A stretch of DNA of 64,000 nt, from NCBI RefSeq assembly GCF_000816085.1, contig NZ_CP008747.1:2356001-2420000 (forward strand), given 5' to 3'. Source of the DNA: Staphylococcus hyicus (GTDB lineage: Bacteria > Bacillota > Bacilli > Staphylococcales > Staphylococcaceae). Under the pieces are notes generated by a model. It was not told the origin of the DNA. It worked only from the letters and a program-made list of their open reading frames with translations, and did no database searches. Every line of letters begins with the position of its first letter. Position 1 is the first letter of the stretch. Both the position numbers and the translations under genes were made by a program. Shown here piece by piece: positions 28,850 through 37,905 of the stretch.

Positions 28850-29661
28850 GAGTGGTCACCTCTTACTTTCTGGAAATAAGATGTCAACTTACGACGCGCA
28901 TTCACAAGGTATTGCGTGTACGCATGTTGTGGATTTTCCAACACATCCTTCACCGATCCATATTCAATGACATCGCCATTTTTCATAACGAGCACATCAT
29001 CCGCAATATGTTTCACGACTGCTAAATCATGCGAAATAAAAATCATCGCACAACCTACAGTCTCTTTAATGTGTTGAAACTCTTTTAACACATCATATTG
29101 AGTAATGACATCTAGTGCCGTCGTCGGCTCATCCGCGATAATGAGTTCCGGCTTTAACGCAAGTGCCATTACAATCATTAAACGTTGTAGCATACCGCCA
29201 GACAGTTCGTGAGGATATGCACGCATGATTCGATCGAAATCGTGTAAGCCTAACATATCAAAATAAGACTTGAGAAGGGTCTTTTGGGTTGTCGCATTTG
29301 TGATATGATGATGGTTTAAAATGGTACGCATTTGGTAGCCAAGCGTAAAAGAAGGGTTAAACGCCGTACCTCCTTGTTGCATAATCATCGCAATTTCATT
29401 ACCACGAATGTGACGTAATTGGGTTTCGCTTTGCTGCAATAAATCCATCGTATTAAAGTGCGCTTCACCACTCATTTGAATGTTGTGGTCATTGAGCCCA
29501 AGGAGTGCTTTACACGTAATTGATTTCCCACTGCCACTTTCACCAATAATCGCTAAAATTTTTCCCTTGTCCAACTTAAATGAGCAATGATGGACAAGGA
29601 CGTGATTCGTATTGCCATCAATCAGCGTTAATTTTTGAACATCTAAAATTGGTTTACTCAT
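28843..29661 (-). CDS. cntD: Staphylopine-metal ABC importer, ATPase CntD
   Basis: The second ATPase of the importer, 272 residues of the OppD/NikD class. Walker A GESGSGKSITCKALLG, signature LSGGMLQRLMIVMALAL, Walker B LIIADEPTTALD and FISHDLAVVKH are all intact. The C-terminal extension (ENPQHAYTQYLV) is typical of the peptide/nickel class. It overlaps the cntC stop by 4 bases. Confidence 0.95.
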   Translation of the reverse strand: MSKPILDVQKLTLIDGNTNHVLVHHCSFKLDKGKILAIIGESGSGKSITCKALLGLNDHNIQMSGEAHFNTMDLLQQSETQLRHIRGNEIAMIMQQGGTAFNPSFTLGYQMRTILNHHHITNATTQKTLLKSYFDMLGLHDFDRIMRAYPHELSGGMLQRLMIVMALALKPELIIADEPTTALDVITQYDVLKEFQHIKETVGCAMIFISHDLAVVKHIADDVLVMKNGDVIEYGSVKDVLENPQHAYTQYLVNARRKLTSYFQKVRGDHSC

Positions 29662-30524
29662 GACATCACCCCACGTTTCACACGCTGCCTTACTTGTTGT
29701 TGTGATAATTTTGGATCAACGGCAATTTGAATAGCATCAGATAAGAAATTAAATGCGAGGACGATAATAATAATCGCAATCCCCGGCGCAAACATCAATT
29801 CTGGATGACTGAACATCACTTTGCGTGCTTCATTCATCATCATCCCCCACTCTGCTGTTGGGGCTTTGACACCAAGACCAATAAAAGAAAATCCAGAAAT
29901 TTGTAGAATCATCGATACCATAGAACTTGACGAAATCACCGCAATATCTGCTAGCGTTAACGGTAAAATATGCGTCATAATGATGCGCGTATGTGATAAA
30001 CCAATAGCACGCGCAAATTTAACGTCATCTGAGTCACGATACTGCATCACACTCGTTCGGATGATTCGGCAAAACCATGCCCACCGCGTAATGATAAACG
30101 CGACAAATATACTTTCCAAGCCGATACCTAATACACCAATTAATGCGAGCGTCATCACATAGGTTGGAAACGATAACATGACGTCACAAGCGCGCATTAA
30201 AATCGTATCAATCCATCGACCAAAATAGCCGGCAATAAAGCCTAAGATCATCCCAATGACAACCGCACATAAAAGTGCCGCTAATACTAACATTAAACTT
30301 GGACGAATCGCATAAATGAGTCGTGTCAAAATGTCACGCCCTAAATGATCCGTCCCTAGCCAATGCGCAAAAGACATACCGGCAAATTTATTCTGAATAT
30401 TGACGGCGGTAGGGGTATATGGCGTTATCAGTGACGCACAGATACCTAATAATAAATACAATCCTATAATAAAGAGTGCTATTTTTGCACCTCGGTCTTG
30501 CCATAAACGTTGAAGGACTACCAT
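29658..30524 (-). CDS. cntC: Staphylopine-metal ABC importer, permease CntC
   Basis: A DppC/NikC-class permease of 288 residues with about six spans. The N-terminal TPTAVNIQNKFAGMSFAHWL ... GTDHLGRDILTRLIYA is characteristic, and the EAA-type coupling loop is ARAIGLSHTRIIMTHILP. The start ATG immediately follows the cntB stop codon. Confidence 0.95.
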   Translation of the reverse strand: MVVLQRLWQDRGAKIALFIIGLYLLLGICASLITPYTPTAVNIQNKFAGMSFAHWLGTDHLGRDILTRLIYAIRPSLMLVLAALLCAVVIGMILGFIAGYFGRWIDTILMRACDVMLSFPTYVMTLALIGVLGIGLESIFVAFIITRWAWFCRIIRTSVMQYRDSDDVKFARAIGLSHTRIIMTHILPLTLADIAVISSSSMVSMILQISGFSFIGLGVKAPTAEWGMMMNEARKVMFSHPELMFAPGIAIIIIVLAFNFLSDAIQIAVDPKLSQQQVRQRVKRGVMS

Positions 30525-31457
30525 TTAATTGCCCTCCCTTAATTTAGGATTGAGCCACATATTAATAATATCTGCGAGTGTATTTAATAAAATAAACAGT
30601 ACGGAAATAATTAATACGTATGCTTGGATAATTGGAAAGTCTTGTTCCATCACAGCTTTGACACTTAATTGCCCCATCCCTGGCCAAGCGAAAATGTTTT
30701 CGATAACCACCGACCCGCCTAAAATGATTGGAATTGACATACAAAATATCGATACAACGACTTGCATCGCATTGCGAATCACTTGTAGGACAATCGTAGG
30801 ATAGCGTACACCCATCGCTCGGGCATATAAGACATAATCTTGATCCAATTGTTGAATCATCGCACTTCTCACATTTCTAAAGTAGATCCCGATATACCCT
30901 AACGAAATGGTCAGCACCGGCAATACATAACTTTCAGGCCCTGTCAGCCCTGAAGTCGGCAACAGATTCATACCTACTGACACGTAAATGATTAATAATG
31001 CTGCTAACCAATACGAAGGTATCGCCGTTAATATAAACGCCGTACTACGTGTGATACGGTCAAACCATGTGCCACGCCAAAGTGCTGTCAAAGTACCGAG
31101 TATGATAGACATCGTTATAATCACTACGCTCGAAACGAGTGTTAACTTTAAAGTATTAAAAAATGCTGGCCAAACACGGGTGCTGACATCATCACCCGTG
31201 ACAAAGCTTTGGCCAAATTTAAATTGTAATGCGTCTTTGAGCCATTCCCAATATTGCACAAGAAACGGTTCATCGAGGCCGTATTTCGCGCGTGTTTCTT
31301 CAATGAGACTTTGTGTAATATTCGGGACTTCTTGCGCATGTAAAATGACAACAGCGGGATCTTCATCAGACAGCCGCGTCAATGCGAATGTAAGAAAACT
31401 AATCATAATTAGAAGCGGCAGGGTCAGTAATAACCGTTTAACGATACTGTATCCCAT
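30525..31457 (-). CDS. cntB: Staphylopine-metal ABC importer, permease CntB
   Basis: A DppB/NikB-class permease of 310 residues with about six spans. The N-terminus is IVKRLLLTLPLLIMISFLTF and the C-terminal coupling region is ARAMGVRYPTIVLQVIRNA. GGSVVIENIFAWPGMGQL is a class signature. It lies 11 bp after cntA, the order of S. aureus. Confidence 0.95.
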   Translation of the reverse strand: MGYSIVKRLLLTLPLLIMISFLTFALTRLSDEDPAVVILHAQEVPNITQSLIEETRAKYGLDEPFLVQYWEWLKDALQFKFGQSFVTGDDVSTRVWPAFFNTLKLTLVSSVVIITMSIILGTLTALWRGTWFDRITRSTAFILTAIPSYWLAALLIIYVSVGMNLLPTSGLTGPESYVLPVLTISLGYIGIYFRNVRSAMIQQLDQDYVLYARAMGVRYPTIVLQVIRNAMQVVVSIFCMSIPIILGGSVVIENIFAWPGMGQLSVKAVMEQDFPIIQAYVLIISVLFILLNTLADIINMWLNPKLREGN

Positions 31458-31468
31458 TATGTCACTCC

Positions 31469-33067
31469 TTATTTGTAATCCATTTCTTCAAATGGTAATT
31501 CATATTGAGATTGTTTAAATGTAATACCTTTAAATTCTTTAGGTGCAATCACTGTCATACCACCATGAGAAATCGGAATAAAAATCGCTTCGTCGTGAAC
31601 TGTATTCAAAATGCTGTGATATTTTTGATCTTGCTCTTTCGCATCTTGTGTTCTTAATGCATCATCAATATTTTGGTATAACGCATCTTTATTGTCGATT
31701 CCAGATGTTGCAGCTTTGTAACCTGTATCCGTTTTAAAGGCTGAAATAGTACTTTGTGGATCATATTGTAAGCCCCATGTTTGGTTGAACAACAAATCAT
31801 AATTGCCGGATGTACGACGTTCTGCAATTTTGTCTGACGTTTCTCCTACAATATTTAATTTCATACCAATTTCTTCTGCTTTTGCTTGAATAAATTCAGC
31901 TTCTTGTTTTTGTGAATTAGAGTTATTGTCGTAATATAATTTCATCTCTAACTTTTTGCCATCTTTTTGACGTAACTCCCCTTTTTTCTCTTGCTTCCAT
32001 CCTGCTTCGTCTAACGTTTTCGCCGCTTCTTTCAAATCAAAGTGACGTGGTTTTAAATCTACATTCGCATGCGGTACGTTTTTAGAGAACAATGTAAACG
32101 CAGGCTTTTCTGTCTTATCTAAAATTTTGTCTGAAATACTCTTTTGATCGACACTTTGCCATAAAGCAATACGCACTGCTTTGTCATGAGCTGGGCTGTC
32201 TTTTTTACCAGAATTAGCAACAATCATCTTTGTATTCATCGGTTGGCTACGCTTTAATTGATAGTCACCAGAATCTGTTAGTTTTTTCACGGCTTCGTTA
32301 TCGATATTATCTGTTCCGCGGTCATCAGTGAACGCAAAATTCACTTCCCCTTTTTGTAATGCTAAAAATGATGTTTCCCCTGCAGGTAACACTTTAGCAA
32401 CAATACTTTTCAATTTAGGTTTGCCGCCCCAGTAATCATCGTTTCGTTCAAATGTTGCACTTTCATCTTTCTGATGGTCTTTTAATTTGTATGGTCCTGT
32501 ACCACTAAAAGCTTTCAAGCCATCTTTTGTCCCGCCATTTTTAAAGGCCTTAGGAGAAACAAAAACATAAGGACGTGTCATCGCAAGCTCTTCTAAAGTT
32601 GCGTTGTATGGTTCTTTTAACGTTAATACAAATGTATGTGCATCTTTCGCTTCTGTTTTATCCATAATTGTTGAAAGTTTAATCCATGAGTGTAAAGACT
32701 TGTTCGCTTGAACGGCGTCAAAATTCTTTTTCACCGCTTCCGCATCAAATGGTGCGCCATCATGGAATTTCACACCTTCACGTAAATGAAAAGTATAGGT
32801 TTTACCATCTTCAGAAACATCCCAAGATTTCGCAAGTAATGGTTGAATCCCTTTTTGCGTATTATCTACAAGTGACTCGTATACCATGCCTTGTGCGGAC
32901 ATTGAACCTCCATAGACATGTGGATTCATATCGCCAATATCTTTAGATGTCGCATACGTAATATTTTTGTCTTCTTTCTTTTGCTCTAGTGCCTTGGAGT
33001 TGCCACACGCCGCTAATACAACGAGTGCCGTTAATGCTAAAATAAACCATTTAAATGTCTGTTTCAT
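31469..33067 (-). CDS. cntA: Staphylopine-metal binding lipoprotein CntA
   Basis: The solute-binding protein that captures staphylopine loaded with Ni, Co, Zn or other metals at the cell surface. It has 532 residues with lipobox LVVLAACGNSK (lipid-modified Cys at about 21) and an SBP family 5 (NikA/OppA) fold. Recognisable segments are NPHVYGGSMSAQGMVYESLV, TYTFHLREGVKFHDGAPFDA and FSGTGPYKLKDH. It lies 28 bp after cntM. Confidence 0.95.
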   Translation of the reverse strand: MKQTFKWFILALTALVVLAACGNSKALEQKKEDKNITYATSKDIGDMNPHVYGGSMSAQGMVYESLVDNTQKGIQPLLAKSWDVSEDGKTYTFHLREGVKFHDGAPFDAEAVKKNFDAVQANKSLHSWIKLSTIMDKTEAKDAHTFVLTLKEPYNATLEELAMTRPYVFVSPKAFKNGGTKDGLKAFSGTGPYKLKDHQKDESATFERNDDYWGGKPKLKSIVAKVLPAGETSFLALQKGEVNFAFTDDRGTDNIDNEAVKKLTDSGDYQLKRSQPMNTKMIVANSGKKDSPAHDKAVRIALWQSVDQKSISDKILDKTEKPAFTLFSKNVPHANVDLKPRHFDLKEAAKTLDEAGWKQEKKGELRQKDGKKLEMKLYYDNNSNSQKQEAEFIQAKAEEIGMKLNIVGETSDKIAERRTSGNYDLLFNQTWGLQYDPQSTISAFKTDTGYKAATSGIDNKDALYQNIDDALRTQDAKEQDQKYHSILNTVHDEAIFIPISHGGMTVIAPKEFKGITFKQSQYELPFEEMDYK

Positions 33068-33095
33068 TCTCTTATTCCTTTCATTCTACTTTTCC

Positions 33096-34388
33096 TTAAG
33101 TTGTTTGAAGCCCTTGCTGAATACAAGTCATATCACTTTCAAATGTTTTCGGGAAAAATTGTTGTGATTTTTTTAAATGCGGTCGTTCTTCGTGAAAGTT
33201 CTGAAGCATTGTTTCATATCGTGTCAGTAACATATCAATCATCGGTGTTTCAATGCATAACGCACGCCCAAGTCCTTGAATGATTTTAGTGCGATAATAA
33301 TCTTCATGTGGCATGCGCGGTATTTCCCAAATACCTTCATGATTTTGATAAATTTGGCGAAACGGAACCGCTGAAAAATCCTCATAAAACCCTTTCGCAT
33401 TCGGTGTTGAAAACGGATCAATCAGTATTCCCGTGTAACGCACATAAAGTAAGTACTCTTGTTCCATTTCCGGCAGTGATTCAAATTGTGCAATTTTTGT
33501 TTTAGACATCGTCTCAGGGCGTAACGGATAATTCTCTTCTACCATAAAACGCAGTAGGTTCAGAGGTTTTACATTTAGCGCCTTTAAAATCGATGTAATT
33601 TCTTGCCACATCCCTCTCATTTCGTGAATTAAATCCATCGTAATCGGACCTTCAGGATATAATTTATACACATAAAACGGGACGTCTGTACCATAAAAAA
33701 TGGCCTTTAAAGCATGCACATTCATAAATAGTGCGGGGTGTACATACAACGAACTATTGCGCGATTCTGCTTCTATCGGATTGGTTACGACAGTAACAGG
33801 TAAATCAATACATTCAAACATGTGTGTTAAACGCGCCAACAACTCAGATGTGTCGGCGGTCGCCCCTAAATATAAATGCTTTTTGAGCCCCATCGTTGTG
33901 ACGCGATAGGGTTTCGTCTGGTCGAGGACACGTGTATCACCTAAATACGTCGAACAGCTGACAACATCAATTTGAGGTTGAATCGGCTCTAATTGTGTAC
34001 GTACTATAATGTTAGAACCAAGCGTTGGCGACACGAGCAACACACTTTTAATCTTTTCTAACACGGCATTCGGAAGTTGTTTTAACGTATCCACATAAGC
34101 ATCTGCAGTACATGCAAGTACAAGATAATCATACGTTCCCGTTACCGAGGCATACGCATCAAAGACGTGACGCGGTGTGGCAGTCCCTGTGAGTGTGTCA
34201 TGTTGCTTATTTTGAACATGTGCTTCGATGTATCCTGAGGCCGCGACTGCTTCGACAAATTGCTTCGAACGTGCAGACACATGACTGCGACTGACAAACG
34301 CAATTTCTGCGTCTAGGTATTTGTCAAAAAGCACACCAAGTTGCACCGCCACAGGACCTGTGCCTACAATGAGCATACTAGGCCTCAT
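33096..34388 (-). CDS. cntM: Staphylopine dehydrogenase
   Basis: CntM is an opine-type dehydrogenase that reductively condenses the CntL product with pyruvate, using NADPH, to give staphylopine. It has 430 residues with an N-terminal nucleotide-binding motif LIVGTGPVAVQLGVLF. The start ATG overlaps the cntL stop (ATGA), showing coupled translation. Confidence 0.95.
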   Translation of the reverse strand: MRPSMLIVGTGPVAVQLGVLFDKYLDAEIAFVSRSHVSARSKQFVEAVAASGYIEAHVQNKQHDTLTGTATPRHVFDAYASVTGTYDYLVLACTADAYVDTLKQLPNAVLEKIKSVLLVSPTLGSNIIVRTQLEPIQPQIDVVSCSTYLGDTRVLDQTKPYRVTTMGLKKHLYLGATADTSELLARLTHMFECIDLPVTVVTNPIEAESRNSSLYVHPALFMNVHALKAIFYGTDVPFYVYKLYPEGPITMDLIHEMRGMWQEITSILKALNVKPLNLLRFMVEENYPLRPETMSKTKIAQFESLPEMEQEYLLYVRYTGILIDPFSTPNAKGFYEDFSAVPFRQIYQNHEGIWEIPRMPHEDYYRTKIIQGLGRALCIETPMIDMLLTRYETMLQNFHEERPHLKKSQQFFPKTFESDMTCIQQGLQTT

Positions 34389-35212
34389 GAGCCGACACCT
34401 CTTGCAACATCTGCTTTTTGGTAAAGCGCAATATCAAAAATTTGATTAGGCTGAATTACCTCATCGACACACACCCATTGTTTAGCGTCAGTATCACGTT
34501 TAGGATAATTAAATATCGCTTTTAAATCATTACCGTAACGCATCGCCACAACTGTATTAGGTCCAGTCAACGTATACAAATCTTCTAAAATGTCATATTT
34601 AATAGGGACCGTTGAACTGAAAATGACATGCGTAACGTCTTTAATTTGAGGCAACTGATCGACCGTAGCTTGATGCAATTCAATTGAGGCCTCTGGTGCC
34701 AAATCTGCCACCACTTTGCGCCCATACGCGATAGCCTCTGCATCAATATCAATTCCGATAACAGACGCACCGGTTTCTTTCGCAATTTGAATCGGTGTCA
34801 TCGGAAACGCCCCAGAGCCGACTAATAACACCGTATCATCAGAAGTAATTTGAAATTGACCAAATTCTTCCTGAATACAATGCTCAATATTTTGAAAATA
34901 CGTCGTTTCTGTCGCCTCGCCTAGAATGTGGCGTTTTGCGCGAAGCACTTCCATTAATTTCACGCATTTCGCTGTAATATCAGCCAATGCCGGCACAATA
35001 TTCGGCGTTTGTCTCTCTTTTGCTTGCCAATGATGAAAACGTAACGCATTACTTTCGTTAAGTATGTATTGACTGAACACGTCTATCTCACGCTCTAACT
35101 CTGAGATTGATTCAAAATTAAGGGCCACTTTTTGATAGTGGTCAACAAAATTCCGATAAAACGTTGCGAGTTCTAGTTCCATTTCTGTCTCAAGTTGGAT
35201 ATTTTGTATCAT
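34385..35212 (-). CDS. cntL: Nicotianamine synthase-like aminobutanoate transferase
   Basis: CntL transfers the aminobutanoate group of S-adenosylmethionine to D-histidine, the second step of staphylopine synthesis. It has 275 residues, an N-terminal helical part, and an SAM-binding Rossmann motif LLVGSGAFPMTPIQIAKE followed by VIGIDIDAEAIAYGRKV. It lies 9 bp after cntK. Confidence 0.95.
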   Translation of the reverse strand: MIQNIQLETEMELELATFYRNFVDHYQKVALNFESISELEREIDVFSQYILNESNALRFHHWQAKERQTPNIVPALADITAKCVKLMEVLRAKRHILGEATETTYFQNIEHCIQEEFGQFQITSDDTVLLVGSGAFPMTPIQIAKETGASVIGIDIDAEAIAYGRKVVADLAPEASIELHQATVDQLPQIKDVTHVIFSSTVPIKYDILEDLYTLTGPNTVVAMRYGNDLKAIFNYPKRDTDAKQWVCVDEVIQPNQIFDIALYQKADVARGVGS

Positions 35213-35221
35213 ATTAAGCTC

Positions 35222-36031
35222 CTATTCTATATAAGCTAACCCCGTTGCAACTGTTTTAACATGCCCCCTAATCGTAATAAGTGGTGACGCAGCCATCTGC
35301 GCACAAACACGTAAGACGCCCCCTGGTTGATGTACCATACTATCTGTACACTTTTCCGGTTGTTGTAGCGCTTCATAAACACCGATAGAACCTGTACCAG
35401 AACCACAACTTTGCTCCCAAATGATACTACCAAGCTCCGGCACATAAATCAGTGGATGCAACTGGCACCGCTCTGCGTCATATAACAACAATCCAATCGT
35501 TTTAAACGACTTAGACCAAGTTTGCGACGTAACAAACGTTTCAACATCGCGATATAAAGCTTCATCAAACGTTACAACCGGGACGACAAAATGACAGTAG
35601 GATGCATACGTGATTTTCAACACATCAAACTTTTCCGTACCGAGCACAAGTGTTGTCCACTCATATGCATGTGGTGCGGGTAACGTGGCTTCATAATCAC
35701 CTAAAGCATGAATTTCGCATACGGTCGGTGTTGAAACCCCAGAAACCTGTAACGACAGCTTACCTACCGGCACAAGATCACGTTCCATTAAATAATGCAA
35801 CATCGATAACGTCGCATTCCCACAAAACTCATTACCACTCATGTGTAACCCATATAAACCGTTCGATGATTGCGGCCGAATCACAAAACCCACCTGTTCA
35901 CAACACACGTGTGACGTTTGCATCAACTGATTTGCAATAGGCACATACGCGCTCTCCACATGATCAGAATCGACTAACACCGTCATATTCCCAGACGGAT
36001 TAAATTTAGAAAAATGAACAATATCTTTCAT
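35222..36031 (-). CDS. cntK: Histidine racemase
   Basis: CntK converts L-His to D-His, the first step of staphylopine synthesis. It has a DAP-epimerase fold of 269 residues. Both catalytic cysteines are present in their loops: GNEFCGNATLS and EQSCGSGTGSIG. The ATG at 36029-36031 (MKDIVHFSKFNPSGN) is chosen because AAAGGAGA stands directly upstream; a longer frame would bury it. It is the first gene of the cnt operon, behind Zur and Fur boxes. Confidence 0.95.
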   Translation of the reverse strand: MKDIVHFSKFNPSGNMTVLVDSDHVESAYVPIANQLMQTSHVCCEQVGFVIRPQSSNGLYGLHMSGNEFCGNATLSMLHYLMERDLVPVGKLSLQVSGVSTPTVCEIHALGDYEATLPAPHAYEWTTLVLGTEKFDVLKITYASYCHFVVPVVTFDEALYRDVETFVTSQTWSKSFKTIGLLLYDAERCQLHPLIYVPELGSIIWEQSCGSGTGSIGVYEALQQPEKCTDSMVHQPGGVLRVCAQMAASPLITIRGHVKTVATGLAYIE

Positions 36032-36067
36032 TAAATAATCTCCTTTGAAAAGCAATTGTTCAATGCA

Positions 36068-36091
36068 TTAATCGTAATGATAACGATTTAA
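36068..36091. promoter_or_regulatory. Zur box upstream of cntK
   Basis: TTAATCGTAATGATAACGATT extended by TAA is a near-perfect palindrome with arms AATCGT/ACGATT. It closely matches the staphylococcal Zur operator and lies about 40 bp before cntK. It fits zinc repression of the staphylopine operon as known in S. aureus. Confidence 0.85.
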
Positions 36092-36127
36092 AAACATAAT
36101 ACTTATTTTAGTTGTCTCTGTCAATAG

Positions 36128-36142
36128 TGATAATCATTATCA
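36128..36142. promoter_or_regulatory. Fur box upstream of cntK
   Basis: TGATAATCATTATCA is a perfect 7-1-7 Fur-type inverted repeat about 100 bp upstream of cntK, next to the Zur box. It implies joint zinc and iron control. Confidence 0.85.
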
Positions 36143-36285
36143 ATTAAATTTTTTCAAGATTTTTGCCCGACTTTCTTCCTTATATATAAGGTTTTTACAT
36201 TTTGTGAAATTTTCATGACACAACGCATAAATTTAGGGGTAAAATAATGTTGAACAATTTAGAATGAAATGAAAGGGATGTAGGG

Positions 36286-36929
36286 ATGAAATTGAAAGCA
36301 TTATTAGGACTCTTTTAACAAGTATCGTGCTACTCACAGGATGTAGCTTGTTTGGTGAAGATGATGATAAAAAAGCAAAATCAGAATCGCATCAAAAGAA
36401 AGAACAAAAAGAGAAAAAAGAAGCACAATCAACAGAAGAAAATCAAACAGACAAAGCGTCGACTGAAACAGTCGCTACACAAAAATACGACGTAAACAAT
36501 GTCACAGATAGAGCAATGTTAGAAGCGATTATCTATGGAGATTATACAGAAATCGATAAAATCGCCGCTTATAATAGTGCAGTGGCCAATGGCGTCATTC
36601 CACAAGGCAATGTCATGGAAGGTCCAGCTGCTAAAGCTTACGAAAGCTCATTACGTATCGAACGTGGAGAAGAACGTTCAATTTATGAACAACATACTGA
36701 TACAACAGAAGATGTGAATGCAGAAATTAATGCAGCAACGACTAAAGATGAACTGATTAGCGCATTACGCAAAAAATACAATGGTGGGTTATCATCAGGA
36801 GAACTACAGACGAAAAATGCGATAGAACAAGGATACTATGACGGCGATGATGCAGAAGCTGTTTATAAAGAAATACAACAACGCGAAGCCGATATCACAG
36901 CAGGTAAATACGATCATTATCGAAAATAA
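36286..36929 (+). pseudogene. Lipoprotein gene with a frameshift in the signal peptide
   Basis: GGGATGTAGGG precedes an ATG at 36286 reading MKLKALLGLF, then a stop. A frame change at the T4 tract 36313-36316 (one T short) would continue as LTSIVLLTGCSLFGEDDDKK, a textbook lipobox, and about 200 more residues. The mature part has a Lys/Glu-rich linker followed by a domain with LEAIIYGDYTEIDKIAAYNS and SGELQTKNAIEQGYYDGDD. The family is unknown. The rest of the gene is intact, so either the loss is recent, the T-tract varies in phase, or the base call is wrong. A GTG inside the signal sequence (36327) could give a cytoplasmic form. Confidence 0.75.
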
Positions 36930-36932
36930 ACT

Positions 36933-36970
36933 AAAGGCAAGACGTACGTTCATGTACGGCTTGCCTTTTT
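36933..36970. terminator. Bidirectional terminator
   Basis: Stem AAAGGCAAG / CTTGCCTTT with inner CGTAC/GTACG is followed by TTTTTCTT on the plus strand. It separates the convergent lipoprotein gene and the HAD phosphatase gene. Confidence 0.85.
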
Positions 36971-36971
36971 C

Positions 36972-37658
36972 TTACAAAATCTGATCAATTTCATGCATCG
37001 TGTTGATGGTATATGTTGGCATAATGGGCGTGTTATTTTCTACGTTTTTATGGTTAAACCACACCGTATCAATCCCCCCGTTAATGCCACCTTGAATATC
37101 AGAAGTGAGCGAATCTCCTATGATAATGAAGTCATTGGCATTAAGGTGAGGCATCGTGTTAAAAACAATTTCGAAAAACTGACGACTCGGCTTTTGGGCG
37201 CCCATTTCATCCGATATAAATAAATGATCAACGTACGACATCAAATCCGTTTGCGCAATACGGCGCTTTTGCGTGTGCGTTACCCCATTCGTCGCAATTG
37301 CAAGGGTATATTTTGACTTCAAATACGCAAGGGCCTCTTCAACACCCTCATGCCATTTGATCTTGGCCGTAGCCAAACCCTCTCGAAATGTCACATCTGC
37401 TTCATGACCGTCGACCGACATATCGTATTGTTGAAACGTTTCAATAAAACGGTGACTTAGAACTTCACTTTTCGTAAGTTCATTACGCTGAAACGCTTCC
37501 CAATGCGCTTGATTAATTGCTTGAAACGTCTCATAATCCCGCTTAGATTCCGGCACCTTATGTTGATCCATTAAATATGTATACGCCTTCACCTCAGCAT
37601 CATGAAAATCTACTAACGTATCATCAAAATCAAGTAAAATCACTTTATAACCCATCAT
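36972..37658 (-). CDS. HAD-family nucleotidase, YjjG type
   Basis: A cytoplasmic haloacid-dehalogenase phosphatase of 228 residues. Motif I is LLDFDDTLVDF (nucleophile Asp plus the second Asp), motif II lies in LAIATNGVTHTQ, the Lys is in AQKPSRQFF and motif IV is FIIGDSLTSDIQGG. The helical cap after motif I and the length fit the YjjG/YfnB subfamily of pyrimidine nucleotidases and house-cleaning phosphatases. The ATG at 37656-37658 is chosen, 5 bases after GGGAG; an in-frame GTG two codons upstream is less likely. Confidence 0.9.
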   Translation of the reverse strand: MMGYKVILLDFDDTLVDFHDAEVKAYTYLMDQHKVPESKRDYETFQAINQAHWEAFQRNELTKSEVLSHRFIETFQQYDMSVDGHEADVTFREGLATAKIKWHEGVEEALAYLKSKYTLAIATNGVTHTQKRRIAQTDLMSYVDHLFISDEMGAQKPSRQFFEIVFNTMPHLNANDFIIIGDSLTSDIQGGINGGIDTVWFNHKNVENNTPIMPTYTINTMHEIDQIL

Positions 37659-37735
37659 CGTCACTCCCGCTCAAACGTCATTTAGATTCATTGTAACAGA
37701 AAATCATGTATAAACTTAATAATAGAAAGAAAAGA

Positions 37736-37765
37736 AAAAACTAGCTTCTCCCAAAAGCTAGTCTT
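37736..37765 (-). terminator. Terminator downstream of the first coagulase-like gene
   Basis: Stem ACTAGCTT / AAGCTAGT (37740-37762) is followed on the minus strand by TTTTTCTTTTC. It lies about 145 bp after the stop of the 37906 gene. The same CTAGC core occurs in the terminator of the second copy at 39968. Confidence 0.7.
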
Positions 37766-37905
37766 TTCTTATTACTATTTTCGTCTATTGTAAACTGTAT
37801 TGAATTGGTTGTCTTGGTTTAAATTTCACTTATTAATAAGAGGTTATAACAGATTATATTAGCGTGGTTTAACGCTCAAGGTTTTTTAATTATTTAATAC
37901 ATCGT

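Noticed and set aside
30988..31518. 176-codon plus-strand frame opposite cntB
   Set aside because: Long only because of codon bias of the intact permease gene on the other strand; no ribosome site and no family.
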